64,000 nt of DNA from Limosilactobacillus urinaemulieris (GTDB lineage: Bacteria; Bacillota; Bacilli; Lactobacillales; Lactobacillaceae): NCBI RefSeq assembly GCF_014838745.1, contig NZ_JABUXR010000010.1, positions 17,403-81,402 on the forward strand, given 5' to 3'. The position numbers and the translations under genes were made by a program. The notes under the pieces are model-generated. The model saw only the letters and a list, made by a program, of their open reading frames with translations, was not told the origin of the DNA and ran no database searches. This document shows, piece after piece, positions 36,182-46,044 of this stretch (positions are counted from its first letter, which is position 1; each line of letters starts with the position of its first letter).

Positions 36182-36420
36182 AAAAAAGCTTCATCCCATC
36201 ACTGGGACGAAGCTTTCCGTGGTACCACCCGTTTTCAGAATATTTAGTTAGTCAAATATTCCCTCAACCATTGTTTAACGGTAATGAACCGACCTGACTT
36301 AAATATTCAACCAGGTACTCGGGACCGATCAAGTAAAACAATACTACATATTAGCCTCACACCATTCGCTAACTCGCTGAATCATTCTTGTTCTACTAAT
36401 GTCCTTCAACGTTTTCGTTA
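36182..36420 (-). promoter_or_regulatory. T-box riboswitch of ileS
   Basis: On the minus strand the conserved T-box GGGTGGTACCACGG lies at 36230-36217, where the UGGU of the bulge pairs with the free ACCA of uncharged tRNA. A strong terminator hairpin with a T run follows at 36216-36182. In the upstream Stem I the specifier triplet appears to be ATC (36329-36327), an isoleucine codon, in a loop flanked by GTAGAACAA/TTGTTTTAC pairing. Uncharged tRNA-Ile would favour the antiterminator and expression of ileS. The 5' boundary is approximate. Confidence 0.92.
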
Positions 36421-36447
36421 CTAATTATTACAATTTAATTTAAACAA

Positions 36448-37389
36448 CTAGTTATTATCCGGGAAAACAACAACAGTGTCACCCTCATCTTCACTATTGC
36501 TTGATTCGGTAGATGGGGACGCTACAGAATCATTGGTTGTCGTTGATTGTGCCTCACTCTCATCACTTTGCGCTACTGCTGAAGTATCGGCAAATGCTGA
36601 AGCAAAGTCAGTAGGTGAGTTAAAGGAAATTGTTTCTGCAGAACTAGCAGGAGCGCTTTCACTTTCTTCTGATTTAACAACAACCTCTGAATCTGGCGTA
36701 ACGGCCGAATCCGATACAACGTTACTTTCAATTGCAACACTGCCAGAAGTCGTCTCATCCGCAACAGTAGCAGTTGTACTTTCAGATTCAAAATCACTAG
36801 TTGTAATTGAGGTTGATTCTACACTTTCACCCGAATTATTGTCAAGACGAGTTCCTAAAATATTTTGAATTTCTCCATATTTATCAATATCATCGTTTGC
36901 TAATAACTTATCCCACTCATCGCTCTTAACTACTTCCAATTGGGATTCAAGCATTACTTGCAACCGTTGACGGAAGATCCGCGTTTGTTTCTTTAAGTCA
37001 CTAGTTTCTGAAGTTAACTTCCGAGTCCCTTCTGCAGTATTTTCAACAATTTGATTAGCCTTTTCGTTAGCTGTTGAAACAATGTCAGTTGCTTGTTTTT
37101 GGGCTTCACGCACCATAATATCAGCTTCCCGCTTGGCATTGTTCTTAACTTTATCAGCGGCTTCTTGAGCAACCAGAATTGACTTATTCAGTGAATCCTT
37201 TAACTCACTAAAGTATTTCAGCTTACTTTCATCGGCCTTTACCTTTTCTTGTAGCGCCCGATTCTGATCGGTTAATTCCTGAACTGTTTGTCCGACTTCT
37301 TTAATAAAGTCATTCACTTCAGTCGGATTATAGCCACGCATCTTAGTATTAAATTGGATTTGATTAATTTCATCTACAGTTAAACTCAT
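36448..37389 (-). CDS. divIVA: DivIVA cell-division and pole protein
   Basis: DivIVA senses negative membrane curvature and organises division and pole growth. The 313-residue product has the conserved N-terminal domain (about 1-60: LTVDEINQIQFNTKMRGYNPTEVNDFI), a coiled coil to about 160 and a long Ser/Thr/Glu-rich acidic tail of about 130 residues. That tail exceeds the B. subtilis protein. The ATG at 37389 follows GGAGG. It ends the sepF-yggT-ylmH-divIVA string and stands before ileS. Confidence 0.93.
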   Translation of the reverse strand: MSLTVDEINQIQFNTKMRGYNPTEVNDFIKEVGQTVQELTDQNRALQEKVKADESKLKYFSELKDSLNKSILVAQEAADKVKNNAKREADIMVREAQKQATDIVSTANEKANQIVENTAEGTRKLTSETSDLKKQTRIFRQRLQVMLESQLEVVKSDEWDKLLANDDIDKYGEIQNILGTRLDNNSGESVESTSITTSDFESESTTATVADETTSGSVAIESNVVSDSAVTPDSEVVVKSEESESAPASSAETISFNSPTDFASAFADTSAVAQSDESEAQSTTTNDSVASPSTESSNSEDEGDTVVVFPDNN

Positions 37390-37416
37390 CGGTTTTTCCT
37401 CCATGTGATCTTAAAA

Positions 37417-38202
37417 TTAAGCGCGAATGATTGATAAAGTAATCCGCTGCTTATTCTTTCTAGTAATGCTCCCAACCTGATCCATTCTTAAACGGCCAGC
37501 ATGTCTAACAGACAACATATCATGTTCCCGAACTAAATAATCCGGACGTTGCATTTCTTCCCAGTTAATTTGAACAAGGCCATGTTCTAATAACTGCTTT
37601 GCCCGATTACGAGAATAGTTAAAGCCAGCTGCAATTATCGCATCAATTCTTAGTGACGAAACAGTCGTTGATAGCTGTTCCCAATCATCTTCAGGAAGAA
37701 TTAACTCCTCAAGTGGAATCGGCTTCCATTTCACCTTAATCTTACCAACGTGATCAATTCGATCATGAATAAACCGAGCCATCTGATTAGTAACCATCAC
37801 TTGCCACCGTTTTCCATCAGTAACAATATCGCCAAATGATGCTCGTTCTAACCCTTCACCTAATAATGTTCCCATTATTTGACGATGATGGAGCTCAGCA
37901 AATTTTTGTGGATAGTCAACTTCTAAGCCCGTAACAGCAAAGTCAGCTACCTGTGGCTGATAATATGACGGAAAAAAGAGTAACCGCTGCATTTCAGCAT
38001 TTTGCCAACCACCAAACGATCTCAGTTTAACGTTATCATCACTATTAACAAGCGTTTGTGCGATATATTGCTGACGAGGATTAAGAAACGGCGTTAACAC
38101 CGGACGATATTGATCATTAGCCTGGACTATCCAGTCACTAATTTGATCAATAATTGGCCCCTCATCGGCACGGAAATGTTGTTTTATGTTTAATTCATCC
38201 AT
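37417..38202 (-). CDS. ylmH: YlmH family S4-domain RNA-binding protein
   Basis: YlmH binds ribosomes or stalled 50S-tRNA complexes through an S4 domain and acts in rescue and division-linked physiology. The 261-residue product has an N-terminal region of about 180 residues and a C-terminal S4 domain (about 185-245: RIDAIIAAGFNYSRNRAKQL, then VQINWEE). It begins 6 bp after yggT and continues the cluster. Confidence 0.92.
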   Translation of the reverse strand: MDELNIKQHFRADEGPIIDQISDWIVQANDQYRPVLTPFLNPRQQYIAQTLVNSDDNVKLRSFGGWQNAEMQRLLFFPSYYQPQVADFAVTGLEVDYPQKFAELHHRQIMGTLLGEGLERASFGDIVTDGKRWQVMVTNQMARFIHDRIDHVGKIKVKWKPIPLEELILPEDDWEQLSTTVSSLRIDAIIAAGFNYSRNRAKQLLEHGLVQINWEEMQRPDYLVREHDMLSVRHAGRLRMDQVGSITRKNKQRITLSIIRA

Positions 38203-38208
38203 TATTTA

Positions 38209-38475
38209 TTAAATCATCATGGTAATTGCTTTTAGCCCATACTGAACAAGGTAAAGAACAAAGATCGCTACAATCGGTGAAAAACTAATTCCTCCTAATG
38301 GCGGAATGAAGTCAAACCACCGCATATACGGTTCTACCAACCGATTGACAATCTCTCCCAAACGACTTCCTCTTGCATTTGGAAACCATGATAACAAGCA
38401 CCAAATGACAATCACCAGGATATAAATATCAATTAGTTGGTAAATTACCCAGGCTAAAAAATTAATAATTGCCAT
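38209..38475 (-). CDS. ylmG: YggT family membrane protein
   Basis: The product is 88 residues with two or three hydrophobic segments and the YggT-family signature WFPNARGSRLGEIVNRLVEPYMR. Members are linked to division and membrane organisation, without a settled biochemical function. It lies between sepF and ylmH, the conserved location of ylmG. Confidence 0.92.
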   Translation of the reverse strand: MAIINFLAWVIYQLIDIYILVIVIWCLLSWFPNARGSRLGEIVNRLVEPYMRWFDFIPPLGGISFSPIVAIFVLYLVQYGLKAITMMI

Positions 38476-38492
38476 TACAAGCTCCTTTTTCG

Positions 38493-38897
38493 CTAAATTT
38501 TATCCGGATCATTTTTGAGCGTATCCGATAAATTACCAGAAACTTCAAAGTTCTTCGGTGTACAAAGGAATATCTCTTTCCCGATCCGCTTAATATCACC
38601 ATTAATTGCAAAAACAGTTCCGTTCAAGAAGTCAACAATCCGACTAGCAACTTTGGCGTCCATTTGAGAAAAGTTAACAATTACTGCTCGATCGTTTAAT
38701 AACTGATCAGCAATTTGTTTAACATCCGCGTACAGTCGTGGCTCATACAAAGCAATTTTACTTGAACGCTGGCGAACACTATTCATTGAAACAACCTTAT
38801 TATCCCCTTGAGGAACAGGAGTCTGTTCATCATAGTATTCTTCTTGGTTATCAGAGTCACCATCACTAAAAAGACTCTTGAAAAGATTATTAGCCAT
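38493..38897 (-). CDS. sepF: Cell-division protein SepF
   Basis: SepF is a membrane-binding protein that polymerises into rings and links FtsZ to the membrane. The 134-residue product has an N-terminal amphipathic start ([10 protein letters not shown]), an acidic linker and a C-terminal fold with [15 protein letters not shown] and [17 protein letters not shown]. The start is the ATG at 38897 with AGGAGG upstream; an extension upstream overlaps that site. It follows ftsZ with no ylmE between them. Confidence 0.94.
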   Translation of the reverse strand: MANNLFKSLFSDGDSDNQEEYYDEQTPVPQGDNKVVSMNSVRQRSSKIALYEPRLYADVKQIADQLLNDRAVIVNFSQMDAKVASRIVDFLNGTVFAINGDIKRIGKEIFLCTPKNFEVSGNLSDTLKNDPDKI

Positions 38898-38930
38898 CTC
38901 AATTCCTCCTAACCTTTCTAAAATCACGAA

Positions 38931-38964
38931 ATGGGAGATGCCCTAAAATAGTGCCTCTCCCCAT
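38931..38964 (-). other. Hairpin between ftsZ and sepF
   Basis: An imperfect stem pairs 38931-38938 with 38956-38964, with one bulged C. It is followed on the minus strand by non-T sequence. It is probably an RNA stability or partial-attenuation element setting the ftsZ to sepF ratio. Confidence 0.4.
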
Positions 38965-38978
38965 CTTTTACCTGTTCA

Positions 38979-40217
38979 TTATTGACGACGATTCTTAAAG
39001 AATGGTGGTGTTGACAAGTTATCATCGTCATCGTCAGTTGCGGCAGAATCATCATTAAAGACATTAAATTCTGGCTTCTTTACGTGTGAAAATTCATTAT
39101 CTGTTTGTTCATTTGAATCATTGATTCCCGCAGTTGGATCATTCCAGCCATCAAAAGGATCATCTGACGCACTTTCCTGACTAGGCTTGTTATCATCACT
39201 CTTAGGTTCTTCACTTACTGGAGCGACGTGTTGAGCTGAGTGAGCCTTCTTACTCTTCTTTGCATCAATTCCTGTAGCGATTACGGTTACCCGTACTTCA
39301 TCGCCAAGGGATTCATTCAGTGACATCCCGAATGAAATATCAACATTTGTGCCAGCAGCCTGCTTAATTACATCAGATGCTTCTTGAGCTTCAAACATTG
39401 AAAGATCCTTACCCCCAGTGATATCCATTAGGACATGTTGCGCACCAGAAATTGACACTTCAAGAAGTGGTGAGGAAATCGCCTTCTTAGTAGCTTCAGT
39501 AGCACGGTTTTCTCCCGTTGCGCTACCAACACCCATTAAGGCAGAACCTTGATTAGACATTAATGTCTTAATATCAGCAAAGTCTAAGTTGATGTATCCA
39601 GGAGTAACAATTAAGTCAGAAATCCCTTGAACACCCTGACGAAGGACATTATCTGCTTCCTTGAATGCTTCCATCATTGGCGTCTTCTTATCAATCATTT
39701 CAAGCAAGCGGTTATTAGCAACAATAATCAAGGTATCTACATTAGCCTTTAATTTTGCTAATCCCTCGGTGGCAAACTTATCCCGTCGCGGTCCTTCAAA
39801 AGAGAATGGTCGGGTAACAACACCAACGGTTAATGCACCGCTATCTTTGGCAATTTTAGCAACTACTGGAGCAGCACCAGTTCCGGTACCACCACCCATT
39901 CCGGCAGTGATAAACACCATATCTGAACCTTCAAGTGCCTTTTGAATTTGTTCTTCACTTTCCTCAGCAGCTTTATCCCCTACTTCAGGATTAGAACCAG
40001 CACCAAGTCCCTTAGTCAACTTTGGTCCTAATTGGATCTTGGTCTGTGCTTGTGAAGCGTTTAGTGCTTGCAGATCAGTATTAGCAACGATAAAGTCAAC
40101 ACCCTGAACCTTTTCAGTAATCATTCGGTTGACAGCGTTACCACCACCGCCACCGACACCAATAACCTTAATCTTAGCTCCAGCAAATTGATTTTCCATT
40201 GAATTCTCGTTATCCAT
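38979..40217 (-). CDS. ftsZ: Cell-division protein FtsZ
   Basis: FtsZ is the tubulin-like GTPase of the division ring. The 412-residue product has [14 protein letters not shown], the tubulin signature [12 protein letters not shown], the T7 loop and a C-terminal linker ending in the conserved [13 protein letters not shown] peptide, which binds FtsA and SepF. The linker (about 315-395) is acidic. It follows ftsA by 21 bp. Confidence 0.98.
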   Translation of the reverse strand: MDNENSMENQFAGAKIKVIGVGGGGGNAVNRMITEKVQGVDFIVANTDLQALNASQAQTKIQLGPKLTKGLGAGSNPEVGDKAAEESEEQIQKALEGSDMVFITAGMGGGTGTGAAPVVAKIAKDSGALTVGVVTRPFSFEGPRRDKFATEGLAKLKANVDTLIIVANNRLLEMIDKKTPMMEAFKEADNVLRQGVQGISDLIVTPGYINLDFADIKTLMSNQGSALMGVGSATGENRATEATKKAISSPLLEVSISGAQHVLMDITGGKDLSMFEAQEASDVIKQAAGTNVDISFGMSLNESLGDEVRVTVIATGIDAKKSKKAHSAQHVAPVSEEPKSDDNKPSQESASDDPFDGWNDPTAGINDSNEQTDNEFSHVKKPEFNVFNDDSAATDDDDDNLSTPPFFKNRRQ

Positions 40218-40238
40218 TCGACACCCTCCGTTAGTTTA

Positions 40239-41588
40239 TTAATCAAATAAGTTGTTAAAGAGGCTCTTGAACTTGTTACTAAACGAGCCATCTTTCTTTT
40301 TCGTATTTTGTTCTCGATCAGCCCGCTTTTGAATTGGTCTGCTATTACTATTAACAGCACTCTCACTTTGGGGTTGATGATGATCATTACTATTTTCTGC
40401 CGTGGTCTTGCCAAAATCAGCTTCTTGAACGACTTGCTTAATTAATTGATCAATTCCAGACAACCGATCTTCATAAAGGCCAAGTGCGTAACTAATAGCA
40501 AAGCGTGGGTGACGAATTCCCATCTGTTCAGGGACAAAGACTTTTACGTTACCCGAAAAGTATTGCTTAGCTAGTGATCTAATACCTGGTAGGGCAGCAA
40601 CACCACCAATTAAAATCACTCCACCTGGTAACTCAGGGGCATTAATTCGTTCCAATTGACGTGCAACCCGGTTAAAGATTTGCCGAATCCGAGCTTCAAT
40701 AACCTCTGAAAGGTAGCGTTCACTATATTGAACCGGCTTATCTTGACCAACAACGTCAACATCAATCTGCACATCATCATCTGCTTGGGTACTATCCGCA
40801 AAGCCATGATCACGCTTTAATTGCTCAGCATTTTTTAGTGAAGTGTTTAAAACAGTTGAAATATCCTTAGTGATATACTGTCCACCTTCTGGATCAACGT
40901 AACTGTACTTTAATTGGTGATCATGGATAATACTCGTTGTTGTTTGACCACCACCAAGGTCAATTACGATTGTCCCAAAGTCTTGCTCACCATCATTAAG
41001 CAGATTAAATCCTGTTGCAATTGGTGCAACAACAAAATCACGAACGGTGTAACCAGCCTTTTGGATCGCTTTTTTGGCATTATGGATAATCGTTTTTGGT
41101 CCAGTATAGAGAGTTCCCTTCATTTCGAGACGAACTCCAACCATTCCGCGGGGATCTTTAATCCCATCAAAGCCATCAACTGTGAACTCTGTCGGCACTA
41201 GATCAATTACCGTTCTTTCAGGCGGGATACTTTGTGTTAACGCTTCTCGTGCTAAATTCAAGACATCTTGATCAACAATTTCACGTGATTGACCATTATT
41301 GGCAATAGTAATCATCCCGTGAACCCGTTGCATCTGTAAATAATTTGCTGGCAAGCCAACAATAACTTGATTAATGTCTATATTGGACTTCTCCTCAGCC
41401 TGAGCAATCGCATTTGAAATTGCACGAGCAGTCTTATCAATATCAACTATTACACCACGACTCATACCTGCCGCTGGCTCAACACCGACACCAATGACCT
41501 TAATTTGCCCCTTAACATTTTCACATACTAATGCTTTTATCGAGGTGGTTCCAATATCTAACCCAACATAAACCTCAGAATTATCCAT
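40239..41588 (-). CDS. ftsA: Cell-division protein FtsA
   Basis: FtsA is the actin-like ATPase that tethers FtsZ to the membrane. The 449-residue product has the phosphate-1 motif VGLDIGTTSIKA, the phosphate-2 segment IVIDLGGGQTT and GGVILIGGVAALPG, and ends in an amphipathic tail (FSNKFKSLFNNLFD) for membrane binding. A 119-bp gap from divIB may hold a separate promoter. Confidence 0.97.
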   Translation of the reverse strand: MDNSEVYVGLDIGTTSIKALVCENVKGQIKVIGVGVEPAAGMSRGVIVDIDKTARAISNAIAQAEEKSNIDINQVIVGLPANYLQMQRVHGMITIANNGQSREIVDQDVLNLAREALTQSIPPERTVIDLVPTEFTVDGFDGIKDPRGMVGVRLEMKGTLYTGPKTIIHNAKKAIQKAGYTVRDFVVAPIATGFNLLNDGEQDFGTIVIDLGGGQTTTSIIHDHQLKYSYVDPEGGQYITKDISTVLNTSLKNAEQLKRDHGFADSTQADDDVQIDVDVVGQDKPVQYSERYLSEVIEARIRQIFNRVARQLERINAPELPGGVILIGGVAALPGIRSLAKQYFSGNVKVFVPEQMGIRHPRFAISYALGLYEDRLSGIDQLIKQVVQEADFGKTTAENSNDHHQPQSESAVNSNSRPIQKRADREQNTKKKDGSFSNKFKSLFNNLFD

Positions 41589-41707
41589 TGAGAGGAACCT
41601 CCTAAATTTTTTACACTAAAATAATATTTTAATTTATTAGTCTAGTTTAGATTTTACCATAGTTAATCACTTGTAAAAAAAGATCTTCGCAAGTTTTTTT
41701 AATAAAT

Positions 41708-42538
41708 TCATTTATCTTTTGAACCATAGTCATAAGAATATGCTCCAACTCGCAAATCGACAACCCCTTGTCCCTTCATTTTAGTGAGGATTGATGGATA
41801 ATATTTTAGCTTATCACCAACATTCGTTAAATTGGCTTTAACCGTATTGCCATCCTTCATATACAAAATAATTTGGTGGGGAGACTCCTTAGTCGGTTGG
41901 TACTCTATTGAAGAAATCCCGTGATAGATAACCGGCTTTAATTTTCCAAGTTGTTGTCCCAGAATTTTCAACTGCTCACGATCTTTTTCAAATCCTTTAA
42001 AGTCAATATTGGTATTTTGTGCTGTTGTTAATTGGAGTTGACCATTCGTTAAAACAGCATATTTCTGCTTACCGATTCGACCTTCACCTAGCAAGTGATT
42101 TTCCGTAATTGCTACATGAACACTCTGGGGGCCACGAAGATTAACCCTTAACGACCTAATTTGCGGGTCCCTTATTTTAGCTTCACGCTCTAAATGGCGC
42201 TGTGCTAGAAATGCTGTCCAAATCAATCTGCCTCGCCAAATGGTAGTTGCTTTTTCGACCCGTTCATTCGACAATTCATTATTTCCACTTATCGTAATAT
42301 CAGTAATTTTACTTAAAGGAGAAATAATATAAATCATTATCAGCAAAATGATCCCGAAAATCCATGCCAAGACACTAATTCTTTTTTTACTAGAGTTCCG
42401 ACGCTGCTTCTTGATTCCAACAACCTTATTGCTTATTGGTTGATGTTCTCTTGCTTGCGCAGAATTATTCTGCTCCTCTAAACGTGCTAGTCGTTGTGAG
42501 TAACGACGGTGCTCCGGAATAAAATTGTCTCTCGTCAT
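41708..42538 (-). CDS. divIB: Cell-division protein DivIB/FtsQ
   Basis: DivIB is part of the DivIB-DivIC-FtsL complex that activates septal synthesis. The product (about 276 residues) has a basic cytoplasmic N-terminus, one membrane helix (about 60-80) and an extracellular POTRA domain (ITDITISGNNELSN). The start may be the ATG at 42538 or the tandem GTG at 42550, which shares a base with the murG stop. It lies between murG and ftsA. Confidence 0.9.
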   Translation of the reverse strand: MTRDNFIPEHRRYSQRLARLEEQNNSAQAREHQPISNKVVGIKKQRRNSSKKRISVLAWIFGIILLIMIYIISPLSKITDITISGNNELSNERVEKATTIWRGRLIWTAFLAQRHLEREAKIRDPQIRSLRVNLRGPQSVHVAITENHLLGEGRIGKQKYAVLTNGQLQLTTAQNTNIDFKGFEKDREQLKILGQQLGKLKPVIYHGISSIEYQPTKESPHQIILYMKDGNTVKANLTNVGDKLKYYPSILTKMKGQGVVDLRVGAYSYDYGSKDK

Positions 42539-42549
42539 TTTATTCACCA

Positions 42550-43650
42550 CTAATGTTCATTAATCGCCTTATGGAGTACCTCAATTAACTCATCAGCAGC
42601 TTGTGGGTGACCAATCTTCCGGGAAGCATCAGCCATTTTGGCACGAAGATCTTTATTTTCCATAATTTTATCTGCTTGAAGCAATAATGCCCTACTATCT
42701 AACTTATCCTCAGTAATCATTACCGCTGCGTTCTTTCGTACTAATGATTGGGCATTTTTCACCTGGTGATTAGCAGTTACATATGGGCTAGGAATCAAGA
42801 TTGTTGGAACTCCCAATGCAGTTACCTCCGCAATTGTTGTTGCTCCAGCACGAGAAACTAAAGCAGCTACTTTAGGCATCTTAGCGGGCATATCCTTAAT
42901 ATATGGAACCACCTTAACGTTTTTGCCAATTTTTACTCCCTGAAGTTGCTTTTTAACATTATCATAGCGTTTTTGGCCAGTCGCAAAGATTACTTGGTAT
43001 GGTCGCTTGCTAAGTTCTGGAATTGCATCTACTACTGTTGTATTAATTTTTGGTGCACCCTGACTACCACCAAATACCATCAATGTCGGAACATCGTCCT
43101 TCAATCCATATTCTTGCCAGGAAAAGGTACTTGCAGTCTGAGAAGCAACTTGCTGAGCACGCGGGTTACCAGTCATCGTTACTTTTCCTTCGGGGAATTG
43201 GCTTCGGGCGGCATCAAAAGCAATTGCGATTTGATCAACATACCGACTTAAAAACTTATTTGTTACTCCCACGACACTATTTTGTTCATGAATAACGGTT
43301 GGAATATGTTGCTTAGCTGCAGCATATAGTACCGCACCACTAACGTACCCCCCCGTTCCCAAAACAACATCGGGTTTAAAGTCACGAATAATTTTCTTTG
43401 CGTGGTGAACAGAGCGTAAAAACAGATAAACCGTTTTAAAATTTTCAAGCGAAAGTGACCGCTTGAACCCTTGCATGTGCATAGTTTCAAGTTTGATTCC
43501 TGCATCAGGAACAATTTTATTTTCAAGACCGCGAGTGGTTCCCACGTAAAGAACCTCAGTATCCGGTTCGACCTGCTTTAAGCGTTCAATTAGGGCTAGT
43601 GCTGGATAGATATGTCCACCAGTACCACCTCCAGAAACAAGTAACCGCAT
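42550..43650 (-). CDS. murG: N-acetylglucosaminyltransferase MurG
   Basis: MurG adds GlcNAc from UDP-GlcNAc to lipid I to make lipid II. The 366-residue product begins [18 protein letters not shown], and has the lipid-pocket [11 protein letters not shown] and the nucleotide-sugar site with [11 protein letters not shown]. It overlaps the murD stop by one base. Confidence 0.97.
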   Translation of the reverse strand: MRLLVSGGGTGGHIYPALALIERLKQVEPDTEVLYVGTTRGLENKIVPDAGIKLETMHMQGFKRSLSLENFKTVYLFLRSVHHAKKIIRDFKPDVVLGTGGYVSGAVLYAAAKQHIPTVIHEQNSVVGVTNKFLSRYVDQIAIAFDAARSQFPEGKVTMTGNPRAQQVASQTASTFSWQEYGLKDDVPTLMVFGGSQGAPKINTTVVDAIPELSKRPYQVIFATGQKRYDNVKKQLQGVKIGKNVKVVPYIKDMPAKMPKVAALVSRAGATTIAEVTALGVPTILIPSPYVTANHQVKNAQSLVRKNAAVMITEDKLDSRALLLQADKIMENKDLRAKMADASRKIGHPQAADELIEVLHKAINEH

Positions 43651-45026
43651 TATTTTCCCTCCTCTGTCTTAATTAGGCTATCAACCGCTTCAATAAACTT
43701 ATCACCACGAACTTCAAAGCTTGGGAACTGATCCCAACTGGCATTAGCAGGTGAAAGAAGAATGACATCTCCTAGATCACTAACCTTCCAGGCGGCTGGA
43801 ACAGCAGTAACGGCATTTTCACTTTCAATAATGGTTGAAATACCAGCTTGTTCAGCAGCAGCTTTCATCTTATCCTTACACTGACCAAATACAATTATTG
43901 CTTTAACGTGCTTTTTGAAATACGGTACCAGTCGTTCAAAGGTGTATCCCCGATCAAGGCCACCAGCAAGCAAGATTACTGGTTGTTCAAATCCTTGAAG
44001 GGCGACCTCGGTTGCTTCGATGTCAGTTGACTTAGAATCATTGTAGAACCGTCGTCCTTGGTAATCAGTAACGTACTGAAGACGATGACGAACTCCACTA
44101 AAGCTTGTCAGGACATCAACAATATCCTGGTTAGTTACACCGCTCAACTTAGCGGCAGCAATTGCAGCTAAGGCATTCTCAACATTCTGTGGACCGATAA
44201 GGCGAATATCCTTGGCATCCATAATGTACTCACCACGCCAATAGATCTTTCCGTCCTCTTCATAGGATCCTTCATGACTCTTGTTTTGCCGTGAAAAAGG
44301 AACAATTGTTGCCTGTGACCGACGCGCGATTTGTTGCCACTCATCACGATCCCAGTTCATTATGAGGTAATCAGCACTTGTTTGGTTTCGCGTAATATTT
44401 AATTTGGCATTAATATAATTTTCCCGAGTTTTATGGTAATCAAGGTGGTTAGAAAAAATATTAGTAATGATTGCAATATGAGGACGAATTGTTGGTGTCC
44501 CTAACAATTGAAAGCTGGAAAGTTCTGTTACCAACGTATCTTCCGGACCTAATTCAGCCGCAACTTTGCTGAAAGAGACACCAATGTTACCAGCATATTC
44601 TACCCGGTGAGCATTACTCTTAGCAATCATTAGCTGCGTCAAAGTTGTTGTTGTCGTTTTCCCATTACTTCCCGTAACACTAACAAGATGACCTTCAAAG
44701 ACTTCCCATCCCAGTTCTGCCTCAGTAATAATCGGGGTCTTTTTTTCAACGAATTTAGCAACTAATGGATTATCATAGGGAATTCCCGGGTTCTTTACAA
44801 CAACATCAAAATCTTCTTCCGCAAGACTAAGTGGGTTAGAACCAGTAATTACCTTAATCCCTTCATTTTCTAAGTTTTCAACTACTGCCGGATCCTTAGG
44901 AGTTGCTTGATCGTTAGCAACCACATTTGCACCCAGTTTGTTTAACAAGTGAGCAGCATTAAGGCCGCTAATTCCGAACCCCATTACAAGAACTTTTTTA
45001 TTATTATATGTTGTTACTTTTTTCAT
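43650..45026 (-). CDS. murD: UDP-N-acetylmuramoylalanine-D-glutamate ligase
   Basis: MurD adds D-Glu to UDP-MurNAc-L-Ala. The 458-residue product has the N-terminal dinucleotide-like [13 protein letters not shown], the ATP loop [11 protein letters not shown] and the C-terminal YNDSKSTD and AGGLDRG segments. The start is the ATG at 45026 with AGGTGG 8 nt upstream; the GTG four codons earlier overlaps this site. Confidence 0.97.
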   Translation of the reverse strand: MKKVTTYNNKKVLVMGFGISGLNAAHLLNKLGANVVANDQATPKDPAVVENLENEGIKVITGSNPLSLAEEDFDVVVKNPGIPYDNPLVAKFVEKKTPIITEAELGWEVFEGHLVSVTGSNGKTTTTTLTQLMIAKSNAHRVEYAGNIGVSFSKVAAELGPEDTLVTELSSFQLLGTPTIRPHIAIITNIFSNHLDYHKTRENYINAKLNITRNQTSADYLIMNWDRDEWQQIARRSQATIVPFSRQNKSHEGSYEEDGKIYWRGEYIMDAKDIRLIGPQNVENALAAIAAAKLSGVTNQDIVDVLTSFSGVRHRLQYVTDYQGRRFYNDSKSTDIEATEVALQGFEQPVILLAGGLDRGYTFERLVPYFKKHVKAIIVFGQCKDKMKAAAEQAGISTIIESENAVTAVPAAWKVSDLGDVILLSPANASWDQFPSFEVRGDKFIEAVDSLIKTEEGK

Positions 45027-45055
45027 TTTTCTAGCCACCTGGTTAAAGTTAAATA

Positions 45056-46030
45056 TTAAAGATTAAAGATTAAAATACTTGCCACTGCAATAATTGAAGC
45101 AATTAAGCCAACACACCAAAAGACGACGTCGATTTTCCACTCACTCCAGCCACAAAGTTCAAAATGGTGGTGGATTGGAGTCATTTTAAAGATCCGCTTC
45201 CCAGTAAGTTTAAATGAGGCAACCTGCATAATTACACTAGCAGTTTCGCAAACATAAACGATCCCAATTACCAACAGTGACCATTCGTGATGAAGTAATA
45301 ATGAAACAGCAGCTAAAGAAGCACCAATTGCTAACGATCCCATGTCACCCATAAAAATCTTAGCAGGCTTATGGTTGTACGGGAAGAAGCCACAAAGCGT
45401 CCCGATCATTGCTAAACAGAAAAGAGCAATTTCGGCATAGCCTGGTTGGTTGATGTTAACCAATGCAATAATTAAGTAGGCAAGGAATGAAATAATGGAT
45501 AAGCCACTGACTAAGCCATCTAACCCGTCAGTTAAGTTAACTGCATTTGAGAAACCAACAATCCAAAAGATGATGAAGAGCCCGTACCACCAGCCAACTT
45601 GACTAGTTCCAAAGCCCATTTGGAATCCTTCATGCTGATAAATTACCGTAAAGACCATTGCAGCAATTACTTGACATAGGGCTTTTTGCCATGCCTTAAA
45701 TCCTTCATTTTGATGGTGGAAGATCTTAATGCTATCATCCCACATTCCGATCAAGCCATAAACAACAAGAATGAAGAGGAGTGCCCACATGGTATTAGTC
45801 AGCATTCCTAAGAAACCACCAACAACTAAAATGGTAATTACGGCAGAAATAATAAATAAGAGTCCTCCCATTGTAGGGGTTCCGGCCTTCTTAGCATGCC
45901 ACTTTGGCCCTTCTTTTCGAATTTGCTGCCCTTCTTTTTTTGCTCGAAAATAGCGAATTAACGAAGGCATTAATAGAAAAGTAATTAAAAACGAACAAAC
46001 TAAGGTTACGACAATACTAATAAAATTCAT
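45056..46030 (-). CDS. mraY: Phospho-N-acetylmuramoyl-pentapeptide transferase
   Basis: MraY makes lipid I by joining the MurNAc-pentapeptide phosphate to undecaprenyl phosphate. The 324-residue protein has about ten membrane helices and the family motifs [25 protein letters not shown] and MTPIHHHFE. It sits between pbpB and murD. Confidence 0.97.
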   Translation of the reverse strand: MNFISIVVTLVCSFLITFLLMPSLIRYFRAKKEGQQIRKEGPKWHAKKAGTPTMGGLLFIISAVITILVVGGFLGMLTNTMWALLFILVVYGLIGMWDDSIKIFHHQNEGFKAWQKALCQVIAAMVFTVIYQHEGFQMGFGTSQVGWWYGLFIIFWIVGFSNAVNLTDGLDGLVSGLSIISFLAYLIIALVNINQPGYAEIALFCLAMIGTLCGFFPYNHKPAKIFMGDMGSLAIGASLAAVSLLLHHEWSLLVIGIVYVCETASVIMQVASFKLTGKRIFKMTPIHHHFELCGWSEWKIDVVFWCVGLIASIIAVASILIFNL

Positions 46031-46044
46031 ATTTTCCTCCTAGA

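Noticed and set aside
36476-36868. Plus-strand ORF of 130 codons antisense to divIVA
   Set aside because: It mirrors the Ser/Thr/Glu-rich repeats of the DivIVA tail, has no ribosome site and shows no family likeness.
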